From NCBI GenBank assembly GCA_963576565.1, contig OY755038.1, forward strand, positions 9,749,756-9,813,755: a stretch of DNA of 64,000 nucleotides. The letters are read 5' to 3'. Each line of letters opens with the position of its first letter. Position 1 is the stretch's first letter. The position numbers and the translations under genes were made by a program. Origin of the DNA: Aspidapion aeneum (Eukaryota; Arthropoda; Insecta; Coleoptera; Brentidae). Positions 54,250 to 64,000 of the stretch are shown in pieces. The notes beneath the pieces were generated by a model, which did not search any database, was not told the DNA's origin, and was given only the letters and a program-made list of their open reading frames with translations.

Positions 54250-55830
54250 TCGATAAATGCAAAGAAATTGAGAAATACGAAAGAAAATATGATAGCTTTA
54301 ATCAACACAAAAAAGATAAAGGAAATGACGGGAATAACACAGCATCAAAATGCTATGGTTATTAGAGATAAAGACGGCAATCTGATTTCGGATATACAAC
54401 AACTGATTTGTTGGGCAGAATATGTAAAAGAACTTCTCAATGATAATCGTCCCGAAATTCCGTCCACTGATCACGATGAATTACCAGTTGAACTCCTTAA
54501 GATTATAGAGGATGATGCTATTATGGTTTTGGTTGACTTATGTAATATCATTTATCTAACAGGAAGTACACCAGAAGATTGGTTATTGTCTACATTTATA
54601 ACGATTCCTAAAAAACCAAATGCCAAAGAATGTTCTGATCATCTAACATTTTCCCTCATGAGCCATACCCTCAATGTTTTTCTGAGAATAATATACAACA
54701 GAATATTTGCTAAAGTGGACTCTGAAATAAGTGATAATCAAGTAGGGTTTAGAAAAGGCATGGGAACCAGAGAGGCTCTTTTCGGTGTAAATGTGCTAGC
54801 ACAACGATGCCTGGACATGAATCAAGACCTGTATGTGTGCTTTATTGACTTTGAAAAAGCATTTGATAAGGTTCAAGATCACAAATTTATTGAAATACTT
54901 CAGAATCTAAACATTGATAGCCGAGATATTGCAATCATAAAAAATCTTTACTGGAGACAAGAGGCAAAGGTTAGAGTTGAGGAACAACTTTCAGAGGAAG
55001 TAAGCATTTTGCGAGGGGTTCGACAGGGCTGTGTGCTTTCTCCACTTTTATTTAACATATACAGTGACTCAATTTTTCGAGAAGCCCTAAATAACAGAGA
55101 AGAAGGAGTAACTATGAATGGACAGGTTTTAACTAACTTACGATTTGCCGATGATACTATTGTTAAACAGACAATCTTGGAGACTTAGAAACCCTTATGC
55201 AAAGATTAAACGATAAATGTAATGCCTATGGTCTAAAAATAAACCTTAAGAAAACAAAATTTATGATTATAACAAAAAAGAAAATGCCCAAGGAAATTTT
55301 CTAATTGATAATACACAAATAGAGAGGGTAAAAAAGTATAAATACCTGGGTACCTGGATAACTGAAACGTTGGACCAAGCACCAGAGGTAAGATCGCGAA
55401 TAGAAATAGCTAGATCAGCAAAGACATAAATTTAAGAATGCTAAGATGCTACGTGTTTTCAGCTCTACTCTATGGATCAGAGGCTTGGACCCTTAAAAAA
55501 TCTGAAATGGATAGACTTAAGGCATTTGAAAGATGGTGTTATCGGCGAGTTACGAATGTGTAATTGGGTCGAAGAATTTTCAGAAGGATGAGGAAGTCTT
55601 TAACAATTTAAAAAGACGAAAACGAATATTTTGGACATGTAATAAGAGGACCCAAATATGCGCTATTACAAAAGAGATGTCAAGGAAGGAGAAGAACATC
55701 CTGGCTTAAAAACTTGAGAGACTGGTATGGACTATCCTCAACCGAATTATGCCGAACATGTTGCTAATAAAATTAGACTTGCCTTGACGATATCCAACCT
55801 CCGATGAGGAGACGAAACTTAAAGAAGAGG
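54250..55830 (+). pseudogene. RTE (BovB-like) LINE reverse transcriptase
   Basis: An open frame (54,268-55,188) covers the RT domain: GNLISDIQQLICWAEYVKEL, FRKGMGTREALFGVNVLAQR, LYVCFIDFEKAFDKVQDHKF, SILRGVRQGCVLSPLLFNIY and LRFADDTIV (FADD near 55,144). The style matches RTE/BovB LINEs. A frameshift near 55,172 is followed by LMQRLNDKCNAYGLKINLKK, KRRKRIFWTC and related C-terminal blocks with many stops, to about 55,830. The endonuclease domain upstream is missing and the NYRP motif is altered (CSDHLTFSLMS). It starts directly after E4. Not active. Confidence 0.85.
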
Positions 55831-56114
55831 AATGCTCGATAAAACTGTGTCATCCTGTATATTATATAGCTGTGTGGTTGAGACCGGAGCCCAAAGTGCT
55901 GTGTGAATTTCATAAAGCTATAAATTTATATATCCCCATAAAAATGTCGCCGTTTCAAAGCTTTCGGTCCTCTATATACCTTCGATTATTACTATTTCCA
56001 ATATTGTCGTAAATGTTAAAATGGGATATCGTAAGAAACGTGATTTGTATGTCTGTTAAAAATAAATTTGAGTTAAAACATTTGTCAATAAAATTACTCT
56101 GTTTAATGAAATAT
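55831..56114. other. No recognisable gene
   Basis: Unassigned sequence. Confidence 0.45.
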
Positions 56115-56375
56115 AATCTAATCTGTAAGACTAATTAGCAATTTTGTTTTAATTTAATTTATTAGAAAAGGTAGAAGCTAGAGTTCACTCAACAGGTCTG
56201 CCTGTTTTGCTTCAGCTGCGTTAATAGCATTATTTTATTTTATATATTTTATTTAGTTCACTAGCTTAAATGGATTTAGTCTTTTCGGTATTCGGGCTAG
56301 CACATTATTATCCAGAGCTATTATCAATCACTTCCACATTCACATGTCAATGGGGTCCATCTTTATGGCTTTTTG
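56115..56375. repeat. Dispersed repeat W, copy 2
   Basis: It matches 30,300-30,600 over GTAAGACTAATTAGCAATTT, TTCACTCAACAG, TAGCATTATTTT and ATGGGGTCCATCTTTATGG. Confidence 0.72.
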
Positions 56376-56482
56376 ATTAATTTTTGATTGTCTGTGCTAC
56401 AGTTTTTGTTTTTGAGTCGCGATTAAAGTCACTATTTCGAATGTACTAAGGTGCATTTACAATGATTCTTAATACTTTATTT

Positions 56483-57227
56483 GTCAATTAGACTCCCGTT
56501 CGTTTTAGCCGACTAACAATTTTAGCCTTGAGATTTTGGTAGATTTGACCCGAAGCCGGGCAACGCCGCCGGGATAGATTTTATAGTGCCGTCGCCCAGT
56601 GGGACAAATTGTTATAGCAGTTTTGTAGTATATGGATTAAGGGTTGATTAAAAAATTTTAGCTGTCGATGCATCCCATAAAAACCTTCCATATTTAAAAT
56701 GCAGCTAAATATTTGACTAGGTACAGATTTAAAAATATTTAAAATATATGTAAAATTAAGGAATAAGTTTTTAAATCCTTAAACAAAAATGATCGCACAT
56801 ATAAAATAAGATAGCAGACAATAATTAAAAGCTGAGGAAATTCAAAGGTATTTTTATTTATCTGTCAAAGTAACCGTCATAAATCACGTCGAACTCGATT
56901 TTCTGAAATGCGTCAAAGAATTCTACCATGATGCACTGACAACACTGCCGATCACTGATTTGTATGATCATTGAGAAATAATATCGGCTGACTATTCATG
57001 TCTTAAAACGGTTTTTGTTTCCTTTTTAGAAGGAAATTCGTAAGAAAATTTACTCAAGAATGTTGTGTTTACTAATATCTAAGGTTGTTTCGTCTTTTTG
57101 ATTTAAAATATTGAGCAGAAACCTTCCACAATATTTCTCCAGTTCTAGTTGAACTCAATGCAGGCCAAGCTTTACAAGGCTAAAATTTTTAGTCGACTAA
57201 AACGATCGGGAGTCTAGTTGACAAAAA
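56483..57227. mobile_element. TIR element of 745 bp
   Basis: The left end GTCAATTAGACTCCCGTTCG continues TTTTAGCCGACTAACAATTT. The right end, read inward, is GTCAACTAGACTCCCGATCG, then TTTTAGTCGACTAAAAATTT. The inverted termini are about 48 bp. The interior holds no recognisable protein. Target duplication unclear. Confidence 0.85.
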
Positions 57228-57245
57228 TCGACCCCTTGCTGTAAC

Positions 57246-57384
57246 ATTACACCTGATTCCCACCTACGACTTTCTCGTGGGTGCCCGCTCCCGCGTCACA
57301 TGATCTCAATATGAAATGTTACCACAGTCATGGGACGCGTGCGCGGGCACGCACGAGAAAGTCGTAGGTGGGCACCGGGCTTTA
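57246..57384. mobile_element. Short palindromic MITE
   Basis: CCCACCTACGACTTTCTCGT (about 57,258) is followed by GGGTGCCCGC, and both are inverted at 57,336-57,374 (GCGGGCACGCACGAGAAAG, TCGTAGGTGGG). The spacer is about 50 bp. No coding sequence. Confidence 0.82.
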
Positions 57385-57690
57385 GAATGTTTTTCTTTAC
57401 CTCAAGTTCTTTTTTTTTGTCTTAGCATGTGCTTTCCAGCACACATTGGTATCAAGTGTCATGATTTGAATATTACGGAAATGTTGTTAGTAGTGATTTG
57501 TAAGTGATTCACATTTTCGTTTGTAAAATCAACATAAACTATTTGGTTTTATTTAATTTTATTTTCTATTTTGCGGTCCAATTGTGAACTTTGGTGACTC
57601 CATCGTAAAGTTTTTCTATTAATTTTTCAATGCATTTTTCCACCGTCAATAAACCAGTTTTACCGGCAAATATTCTTAACTTATAATATA
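57385..57690. other. No recognisable gene
   Basis: AT-rich sequence upstream of the hAT fragment; may belong to that element. Confidence 0.4.
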
Positions 57691-58242
57691 AAATTCAATA
57701 AAAAATTATACGATGCTGAAAACTGGTTGTGCGGTTGTGAAAAAAGAAATGCTTTTTTTTGCTTTAATTGTCTTGTTGTGAACAATTCACTTAAGTGAAA
57801 AGTTAAAAAGACACAAAGTAAGTGCTACTCATTTAAATAACCACATAGAATTTTCTATGCTAGACAAGACTGATATTAGGTGCCAATTGAATAGTGCCTA
57901 TTGGGAAAACATTACCGAACATAATGAAAATGTGACAAAAAATAGACATATACTTGGTAGGTTAATAGACTGTTTAAAATTCTGTGGGATTTTTGAGGTT
58001 GCTCTACGGGGTCATAAAAAAAAAAATGCGGATGGGCTTTATCTAAAAAGCAATAAACTAAATGCTACACCAAGTAGCTGCCCGTTTGGAAAATACTAAA
58101 ATAAAATTGTTTCGGTAAGTTTTTTTATCTCATTTTTTATGCAATTTAAATTTCTACCCCCCCCCCCCCCAGGATTTATAACAAACCGAATCGAACCGAA
58201 CTCTCCCCCCCCCCCAATTTATAACGTCACCAGCCGTCACTG
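57690..58242 (+). pseudogene. hAT transposase fragment (TTF zinc finger and DUF4371 start) with a hAT-like 3' end
   Basis: Frames read FNKKLYDAENWLCGC, then LFC-like FFCFNCLVV (TTF-type zinc finger). After a frame change come HLSEKLKRHKVSATHLNNHI, LDKTDIRCQLNSAYWEN, HNENVTKNRHILGRLIDCLK and FCGIFEVALRGH. This order is that of ZMYM1-like hAT proteins with a DUF4371 core start. The catalytic DDE part is absent. About 200 bp downstream, CACCAGCCGTCACTG (58,228-58,242) resembles a hAT terminus (CAGTGACGGCTGGTG) like those at 45.77-46.37 kb. Two C-runs (about 58,157 and 58,206) lie between. Confidence 0.75.
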
Positions 58243-58255
58243 CTACTACTACTAC

Positions 58256-58458
58256 CATGGGCGTAGTCAGGGTCTCGTTCAGGGTGGGGCAAAAAAGCAA
58301 AAAAATGTACAATCAGATATTTATTGAAAAATACTATAAATATGCTGTTTTAATTAACTAAAGCCAGGATGGGGCAGGTGACAAGCCAGGATGGGGCAGG
58401 TGACAAGCCAGGATGGGGCAGGTGACAAGCCAGGGTGGGGCAAGTGCCTACGCCCATG
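58256..58458. mobile_element. 203-bp MITE with internal 22-bp tandem repeats
   Basis: The ends CATGGGCGTAGTCA and, inverted, TGCCTACGCCCATG are flanked by ACTACTAC on both sides. An 8-bp duplication would fit hAT, but the flanks lie in an (ACT)n run, so this is tentative. Inside, AAGCCAGGATGGGGCAGGTG repeats about four times (58,362-58,446). Confidence 0.8.
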
Positions 58459-59126
58459 ACTACTACTACTACTACTTACCTGCAAGTGGAATTAAGAATT
58501 TAAAATACAAACTTTTGCATTTGCATTATATCGCGTCTATTAGCAGAAGTAGTCTGACAAAACGTTTGGAATTATTTATAATGAAAGTGTAGTGTAAGCG
58601 TGCTCAGTGTACTTTAGCTGTCAAATAAAAGTTTTCCCACCAGGATTTCCTGTACCATTTTGCTGTACTCAAAACTTCTAATTTAAATCTGGACTGACTG
58701 GCAAGCCGGTTGGAACATTTAAATTTTGTTGTTTAATGTTTAATAATGACGACGGATTTATGTAGAGCTTTCACAAAACTGGAAATATCTGAAAAGAAGA
58801 ACAAATGTTAATTGTTTTTCGAACTATCCTACGTGGAGGATTTTTCAATTTGAAATGAATCTCAAGAAAAAACGTCCTCACTCCACTTTCTGATAGGTTG
58901 AGAAATAAAAAGCGTAGTTTGGATTAAATTATGCTTAACTTATTTCTAAAATCCATCAACCTGACGCGTTTCGGCTTTTCAAGCCATTTTTAAGGGTTCT
59001 AAAAGCATAAACCAATTTTCAATAAAATACTACAAGAACATAAAAGGTTAAAACAATTTCAAAAAATGTTTTTATTGTTTTTAAGGTTAGAATAAAACAT
59101 TAATAATAATAATTTATAAAAAATGA
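58459..59126. other. No recognisable gene
   Basis: Unassigned. A CGCGTTTCGGCTTTTCAAGC segment near 58,963 recalls retroelement-end sequences but is not assignable. Confidence 0.45.
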
Positions 59127-59160
59127 AAGTTTCGTGGGTAATCGGGTAAAAAGGAGTTTT
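59127..59160. repeat. Terminus related to the intron-1 MITE
   Basis: AAAGTTTCGTGGGTAATCGG followed by GTAAAAAGGAG matches the left end of the MITE at 36,572-36,872. A complementary end lies at 62,045-62,090. Confidence 0.55.
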
Positions 59161-59245
59161 TGTTTCTCTCATATTTTTCCGTGAGTTCGCTGATTTTAAA
59201 TGTCAACCAAAGGATAACCAGAGGTAATTACTAGTATTTAATATT

Positions 59246-59512
59246 TTGCCGTCTTGTCTTTTCCTATTAATGGAATTTTTGGCCTTAAGATTAAAAATAA
59301 AGCGTCTGGGCGTTATTGGGCAAATATGTGATATTCGGGTGCTTTCCTCTATACAATTCCAGATTATAACAACAATGACCGCAGCCGTTATGAAAATAAC
59401 CCGTGCAGAATGGAATTTAAAGCTTGATGAGCCAACGCGACCGGCCATTAACAAAAACGAGGCTGCAATAATTACTTACGACTGGATGAGACCAAAACGA
59501 GCTCGCAAATAA
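59246..59512 (+). CDS. Unrecognised 88-codon frame
   Basis: The second half (TRAEWNLKLDEPTRPAINKN, then TYDWMRPKRARK) looks compositionally protein-like and ends with a basic tail, but I know no family. It lies between the terminus at 59.13 kb and the mariner at 59.63 kb. It may be the last exon of a transposon gene. A frame on the opposite strand is equally long. Confidence 0.25.
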   Translation: MPSCLFLLMEFLALRLKIKRLGVIGQICDIRVLSSIQFQIITTMTAAVMKITRAEWNLKLDEPTRPAINKNEAAIITYDWMRPKRARK

Positions 59513-59626
59513 GGCCATTTTATTGTAAATTATGTGTACAGAATGTAAACATAGTTATATAGATATAAAAAAAATTGAAAACAAAATTTTTTATAAATCA
59601 AAAAAATTGAAAATAGATCTAACCTA

Positions 59627-60907
59627 CGAGAATTAGATGAAAAGTTTCCGCCTAGCCTATAGCAGGCCCGATTTGCTTTCGTGTTCCAACATGTTTGTGT
59701 AGCCTCGCTTGTGATCAGGATACACTCGAAGTTTAAAGTGAGTGCGTCAAGTAGTTTGTGTCCTGCTTATTTTGAAAGTTTATACAGTGTGTCAATTTTA
59801 AAAGATGGAAAAAAACGAGATAAGAGATAAAATATTTTTATATCAAAGGGTTATCGCCGACGGAAATAAAAGCTGAGCTAGATGCTACACTAGGGACATC
59901 TGCTCCTTCCTATACCACAGTTAAAACCTGGTATCGGACTTTAAACGTGGTCGTACTAGCACTGATGATGCTCCGCGTTCTGGCAGGCCAAAAACGGCAA
60001 CTTCTGAAGAAATGGTGCAAACCATTCACAAACTAATTCTAAAAGATCGCAGATTAAGACTGGAAGAGGTAGCTAAGGCTGTGGGCATATCAAAAGAGCG
60101 AGTTCACCATATTTTGTGAAGTTTTAGGTATAAAAAAAGCTATCCGCCCGATAAGTGCCGCGTTTGCTCACCAGATCAAAAGCTCGTGCATTTAACCATT
60201 CCAGAGGAGAATTTGGCAATGTTTAGACGTGATTCAGGGGACTTTTTGCGTAGATTTATTACGGTTGATGAAACATGGGTTCATTATTATACCCCTGAAA
60301 CTAAGTAACAGTCCAAAGAATGGACGGCAAAGCACGAACCAGTTCCAAAGAAGGCAAAGGCAGTACCGTCTGCTGGAAAGGTCATGGCAACGGTCTTTCG
60401 GGACGATAAAGGGATACTCCTCATAGATTAACAAGAACAATAAATTCAGAGTGCGACTTACCAGACCAGCTCAAGCAGAATATAAGTGAAAAAATTTTTG
60501 TTTCATCAGGACAATGCATCTTGCCACAAGTCCGCTCTTGTAATGGCTAAAATCCATCAGCTAGGCTTTGAACTGTTAAATCATCCCCTTATTCGCCAGA
60601 CCTAGCCCCGTCAGACTTTTATTGGTTTCCAAACCTAAAAAAAAATCTTGCTGGAAAAAATTTTTCCTCAGATTTAGAAGTCATTGCAGCTACAAACGCC
60701 TATTTTGACGAGTTGGATAAATCAGACTTCAGTGATGGCCTCAAATCAGTTGAACATCGTTGGGCCAAATCATGGAAGAAGTCCAGTTATTTCTTCGATG
60801 GCCAAATGTATTACTTTACAAGGGGACTATGTAGAAAAATAAATTATTATGTAGTCACTATGGTGTTGCGTTCTATGTTAGGCGGGAACCTTTTCATCCT
60901 ATCCTCG
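59627..60907 (+). pseudogene. mariner transposon, transposase broken
   Basis: The element is 1281 bp and is flanked by TA (59,625-59,626 and 60,908-60,909). The termini CGAGAATTAGATGAAAAG on the left and, read inward, CGAGGATAGGATGAAAAGG on the right are inverted repeats of about 28 bp. The transposase starts at 59,804 (MEKNEIRDKIFLYQR). Further blocks are FKRGRTSTDDAPRSGRPKTA, LEEVAKAVGISKERVHHIL, VDETWVHYYTPETK with a stop in place of the next Gln, HKSAL and YSPDLAPSDFYWFPN. The first and third catalytic Asp (VDETW, PSDFYW) are present in the D,D34D pattern. Several frameshifts and stops make it inactive. Confidence 0.93.
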
Positions 60908-60909
60908 TA

Positions 60910-61625
60910 TTTATGCATTCAACGAGTGCAACGGCAGCGAACCAAAGAAACTAAGTCATGGAGGGACGGAGACGAAAACGACCACCGGTTTATAAGGAAG
61001 AAAGACATTTGATTGGTTTTGATTTACCTTGTATCTTGTAGTCAGTTTGATTTACTGTAGTCAGGCAAGCCACGCTGAAGATGGAAATGCCCTTTCTACG
61101 GAGCAAAGCAGAAACCTAGTAGGTCAAAAACTAGTGTTTTGGGAAAAAAAAGTTTGAAGTTTATTTAACTACATACTAACTATAGTTTATTTAACTACAT
61201 ACTAACTAAATAACTTCCTTGTTTTTCAAGATAGCCACATTCTAGAGAAACTGGCTGGTGCCGTTTTTTATGGCGATTTCAATGATATAAAAATCTCATT
61301 TTTGAGTAAGTCGAGTTACTAGGTTTTTACTTTGCACGGCAGCTTTTCCGAAACACCGGTGTCCGTGGGTGAGTACCCGTTTGAAGTTGCCCTTTAAACA
61401 TTGTTAGAAATTATTCTATTATGAAACTTATGCAAATAAATGTTTTATTTAAAAGTAATAAAAATTAGAAATAGATTGAACTTAAATACCATGCTAAGAT
61501 TTAAGGAGGCAACACTTACGTCGTTTTTGTGAAAAAAATCTTTATATAAACCTATGTCCTAAACAGCTTAAACAAACAAAATTTCTAACTTATATTGTCT
61601 TTATTTATTTTAAACACAACGATGC
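60910..61625. other. No gene; one 28-bp direct duplication
   Basis: TTTATTTAACTACATACTAA recurs 28 bp apart near 61,159-61,207. No other feature is recognised, and the 99-codon frame ending at 61,012 begins in the mariner end and is not a separate gene. Confidence 0.5.
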
Positions 61626-62050
61626 TGTTAGTAAGTATCTCTAACGGTCTTCAAGTGTAAACTAAAGAATCCAGCCTACAGGGTACTACTTATACTACTT
61701 GTCGTGCAGTTAGGTGTGACGGTCCTCCCTCTTTTTAATCCTAAGAAGCTTGTTTTTCTTAAGGAGTGGTTTTTATATGTTTGGTATGTCCATGCTTGGT
61801 TGACTGAAAACTTTTTTATTCTGCATTATAAACTTCAATAAACTTTCGTTTTCGCCAATGCGACTCCTTACCGATAGCGCTGTTCTCTCGTGATGTGTAT
61901 CAACAGTCTGTAATTTGTTTTTGATAATAATGAGTGACTCATTTGTTGGCACGCTGGCACATTCTACATCAAAACTTATAAATCTATCGTCGGGATCTAA
62001 TTCAATCCCTTTTAAAACCTCGACAAAATGTTCCGAGTTTTTGTTTTTTA
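61626..62050 (-). pseudogene. Second Penelope-like fragment with shared non-coding end
   Basis: The region 61,626-61,870 is collinear with 47,690-47,935 (GTTAGTAAGTATCTCTAAC, CTTATACTACTTG, CTCCCTCTTTTTAAT and CCAATGCGACTCCTTA). The minus strand at about 61,880-62,050 reads KNSEHFVEVLKGIELDPDDR, FISFDVECASVPTNESL, the N-terminal motif region of a Penelope RT. The middle of the protein is deleted, joining the RT start to the element end. Confidence 0.75.
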
Positions 62051-62090
62051 CCCTTAGCCACGAAAACCTGTTTGATTTTTAAATTCACAA

Positions 62091-62555
62091 CTACTAAACT
62101 TTGCGTTTGTTACTATTTTTAGTGTATAAAATACCCTATCTATGAAATTTCTAATCTCGTTGTCATGCTGACCAACGGCATTTCCGGATAACAATAACTA
62201 TGCCATACCGCCGACAATTATGTGGCAAATCTTGAGAATTTATTCGCGTTAATTGCATCAAACTACCTAACAAGATCCCATAATAGCCCAAGTTTAATTG
62301 TGGAAGCCGCAAACTAATCTAACCCCGGGTCAGGCCTTAGCTAACAGCACACAATGACACAGCAAACCAATAATTCAGAGCTGGGTCCTTCCTGCTTTCC
62401 CACCACGGCCGCCTTTATTCGCCCCTCGGGGGGACACTCGCAAGAAATTTGTATTTGCATATTTGTACGCGTCTTAAACTCTAGTAGATTGCTTTTGTCA
62501 TATACCGAGAATAGATTATACTCTGCACCATGTCTATTTCATAAAAGAAGATATA
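62091..62555. other. No recognisable gene
   Basis: Mixed sequence with an apparent frame (62,354-62,560) that runs into LINE homology; the part before 62,560 has no motif. Confidence 0.4.
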
Positions 62556-64000
62556 ATATTGATTATCTTATCACTAAACAAAAGACAAAACTAAAAATTC
62601 AAGATGTCAGAACAAAGCGTGGTTCAACATGCGGAAGTGATCACTATTTTCTGGAGACCAAAATTCTCTTTCCTTATCAAGGCCGAAGCCTGCATCAACA
62701 ACATCTTGATGATACGGTGAATAAGGAAATTGATTACTGTCAATATTATCTACTAAGCCTAGAACATGACAGCGTAAAAAACTTATACAAAAAGAGACTG
62801 AACGAAAAATTTAATTCAAGTTCCTAAAAGAATAAAACCATACTGGTGGGATGCTGAGATTGAAAGTGAAATAGAGGAAAAAAGGAAATTATATCACACC
62901 TACATATACCAAAAGACAGATAGAAGCAGAGAAGAATACAAAATCGCGCCATCAAAGGTGAGAAGAAAGATCAGTGATTTGAAAGGAGGTAGAAGTACCG
63001 AAAGCTGGAAAACTATAAGATCGATTAAAAAAGAAACATGCAGAGATATTATTTCACCAATACCAGACAAAGAATGGTCTACCTTTCTGAAGTGAAATTT
63101 AATTGAGACATAAAAATAATATTGGTATATGTTGACTATTTAAGAGCGAAATAATAGAAAAATATTAATGATGCGATCTTATAGGAGAGGGACTTACCGG
63201 TGATGTCTTGATCTCTTCCAACTGGTGCACCAGATTCGCCAGAAGTTTTCTATAGCGGTCCAGCACTCCCGAGTTTCAATGTTTGGAGTTTTAGAGGAAT
63301 TTAATGGTTTTTAGAGTTCACCATTTGTTATAAAAGCGTTGATCGTTCAAAATATTCCGATCGAGAGCGTGTGTGAATGGCGACCGACTTTTAGGTTCTG
63401 TTCTTGTTTTTGCGGCGTGTTTCTTCGCCCTCTATAGGAAAATCGCATCACTTCTGATTAAAAGAATTTAGAATTCTAATTTTATTAAAAAGAATAAAAA
63501 CGCGATTTAAATTAAAATATGCAGAGGGCGGTAGTAATATGAGGATTGAATTAAAATTAGAAATATATTATTAAATGCGTTTGGAATTTAAATATTAAAC
63601 TATGCCAAATTGATAGTTTATAGCTAGTTTGTAAGCTTTTAGTTTAACTTAACCTATTGAGTAAAACTACAACCCAATTATACCCAATTGTAACCCAAAA
63701 TATGAGTTTTAAAAATAAAAATAAAATGTTCTGAAAAAATAATAAAAATTAGAATAAAATAAAAAGAGGTTTTTTGCGAAACCGAAACAAGCATTTTAAA
63801 AAACTTTTAACTGAAGAGCAGCAGAATTCATGGAATACGAAAGAGCCAATATTATTAGAACGATGGGATCTCCAGTACCCCTCACAATCTCTGAGGTCAA
63901 AAATGTGTGCACAACCTTAAAAAGCGGTATGTCTGCCGGACCCGAAAATACCCCAGCTGAACTTATTAAATATAGCACTGAAGAACTGTTTTGGAGATTA
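62556..64000 (+). pseudogene. Second copy of the 0.8-3.3 kb LINE, decayed, runs off the window
   Basis: From 62,560 (IDYLITKQKTKLKIQ, CGSDHYFLETK) it aligns with 1090 onward. A deletion near 62,826 removes the segment equivalent to about 1360-1443 of the first copy. A further deletion is seen near 62,980. At 63,077 homology stops at CAGACAAAGAATGG and resumes at about 63,793 (CATTTTAAAAAACTTTTAAC), so about 715 bp has replaced a few bases. The copy continues to the window end, where a one-base loss near 63,822 shifts the frame. Overall similarity to the first copy is very high by eye. Confidence 0.85.
63077..63792. mobile_element. Unidentified insertion in the second LINE copy
   Basis: About 715 bp interrupt the LINE between bases equivalent to 1746 and 1755 of the first copy. 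On the minus strand, LDRYRKLLANLVHQLEEIKT (about 63,265-63,205) runs to TCACCG followed by GTAAGT, which looks like an exon with a splice donor. No inverted ends are obvious, and about six LINE bases are missing at the junction. Identity unknown. Confidence 0.5.

Noticed and set aside
58139..58327. 62-codon frame with Pro runs
   Set aside because: The Pro runs come from poly-C tracts, and the frame crosses a hAT terminus and a MITE boundary.

Overview
The window looks like AT-rich, repeat-dense nuclear DNA from an insect. A beetle-like genome is my guess, but no species can be named. The evidence is one spliced insect-type carboxylesterase gene with 10 recognisable coding exons, set among many insect-typical transposons: RTE-like and Jockey/CR1-like LINEs, Penelope-like elements, mariner, hAT, THAP/P-like and Kolobok-like remnants, Ty3/gypsy scraps, MITEs, fold-back elements and simple satellites. 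There are no operons, ribosome sites or prokaryotic genes.

Layout. 0-4 kb: LINE remnants, including a long open EN-RT reading frame (835-3339). 4.3-6.4 kb: a head-to-head 31-bp satellite with a MITE inside it. 7-9.6 kb: dispersed repeats and TA-flanked MITEs. 10.4-11.6 kb: a very homogeneous 7-bp satellite. 12.2-17.1 kb: a fold-back element interrupted by a 1.2-kb element (B), a second copy of which (B') lies inverted inside a different dispersed repeat. 18-26 kb: a promoter-like block, a fold-back MITE, a degenerate array with AAGATGGCGGC about every 143 bp, a LINE tail, and tandem repeats of about 129 and 357 bp. 26-29 kb: a three-level nest, with a LINE inside a TA-MITE inside a dispersed repeat. 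29.2-34.8 kb: a reverse-transcriptase-like C-terminal domain, an intact tyrosine-recombinase transposon (31.1-33.3 kb) and a decayed P/THAP-type transposase. 36.4-47.3 kb: the esterase gene on the plus strand, its introns filled with LINE RNase H, RTE RT, gypsy, Kolobok-like, hAT and MITE insertions. 47.6-54.1 kb: a Penelope-like element, two fold-back MITEs, an RTE RT remnant and four short relatives of the tyrosine-recombinase transposon. 54.2-64 kb: a BovB-like RT, a TIR element, a hAT (TTF/DUF4371) fragment, a mariner pseudogene, a second Penelope-like fragment and a second copy of the first LINE.

How it works together. The only clear host gene is the esterase; its Ser, Glu and His active-site motifs are all present and all exon junctions keep frame. 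The tyrosine-recombinase transposon appears intact. It has palindrome arrays inside the left end and before the right end, and a T-shaped nested palindrome at its right end. Four shorter elements at 50.3-54.1 kb keep the same order of parts: the ends, a TAGCAAC box and, in two of them, the first codons of a related gene. Hairpin stems differ between elements but stay paired around a similar 13-14 nt loop. I consider this family the most interesting system in the window.
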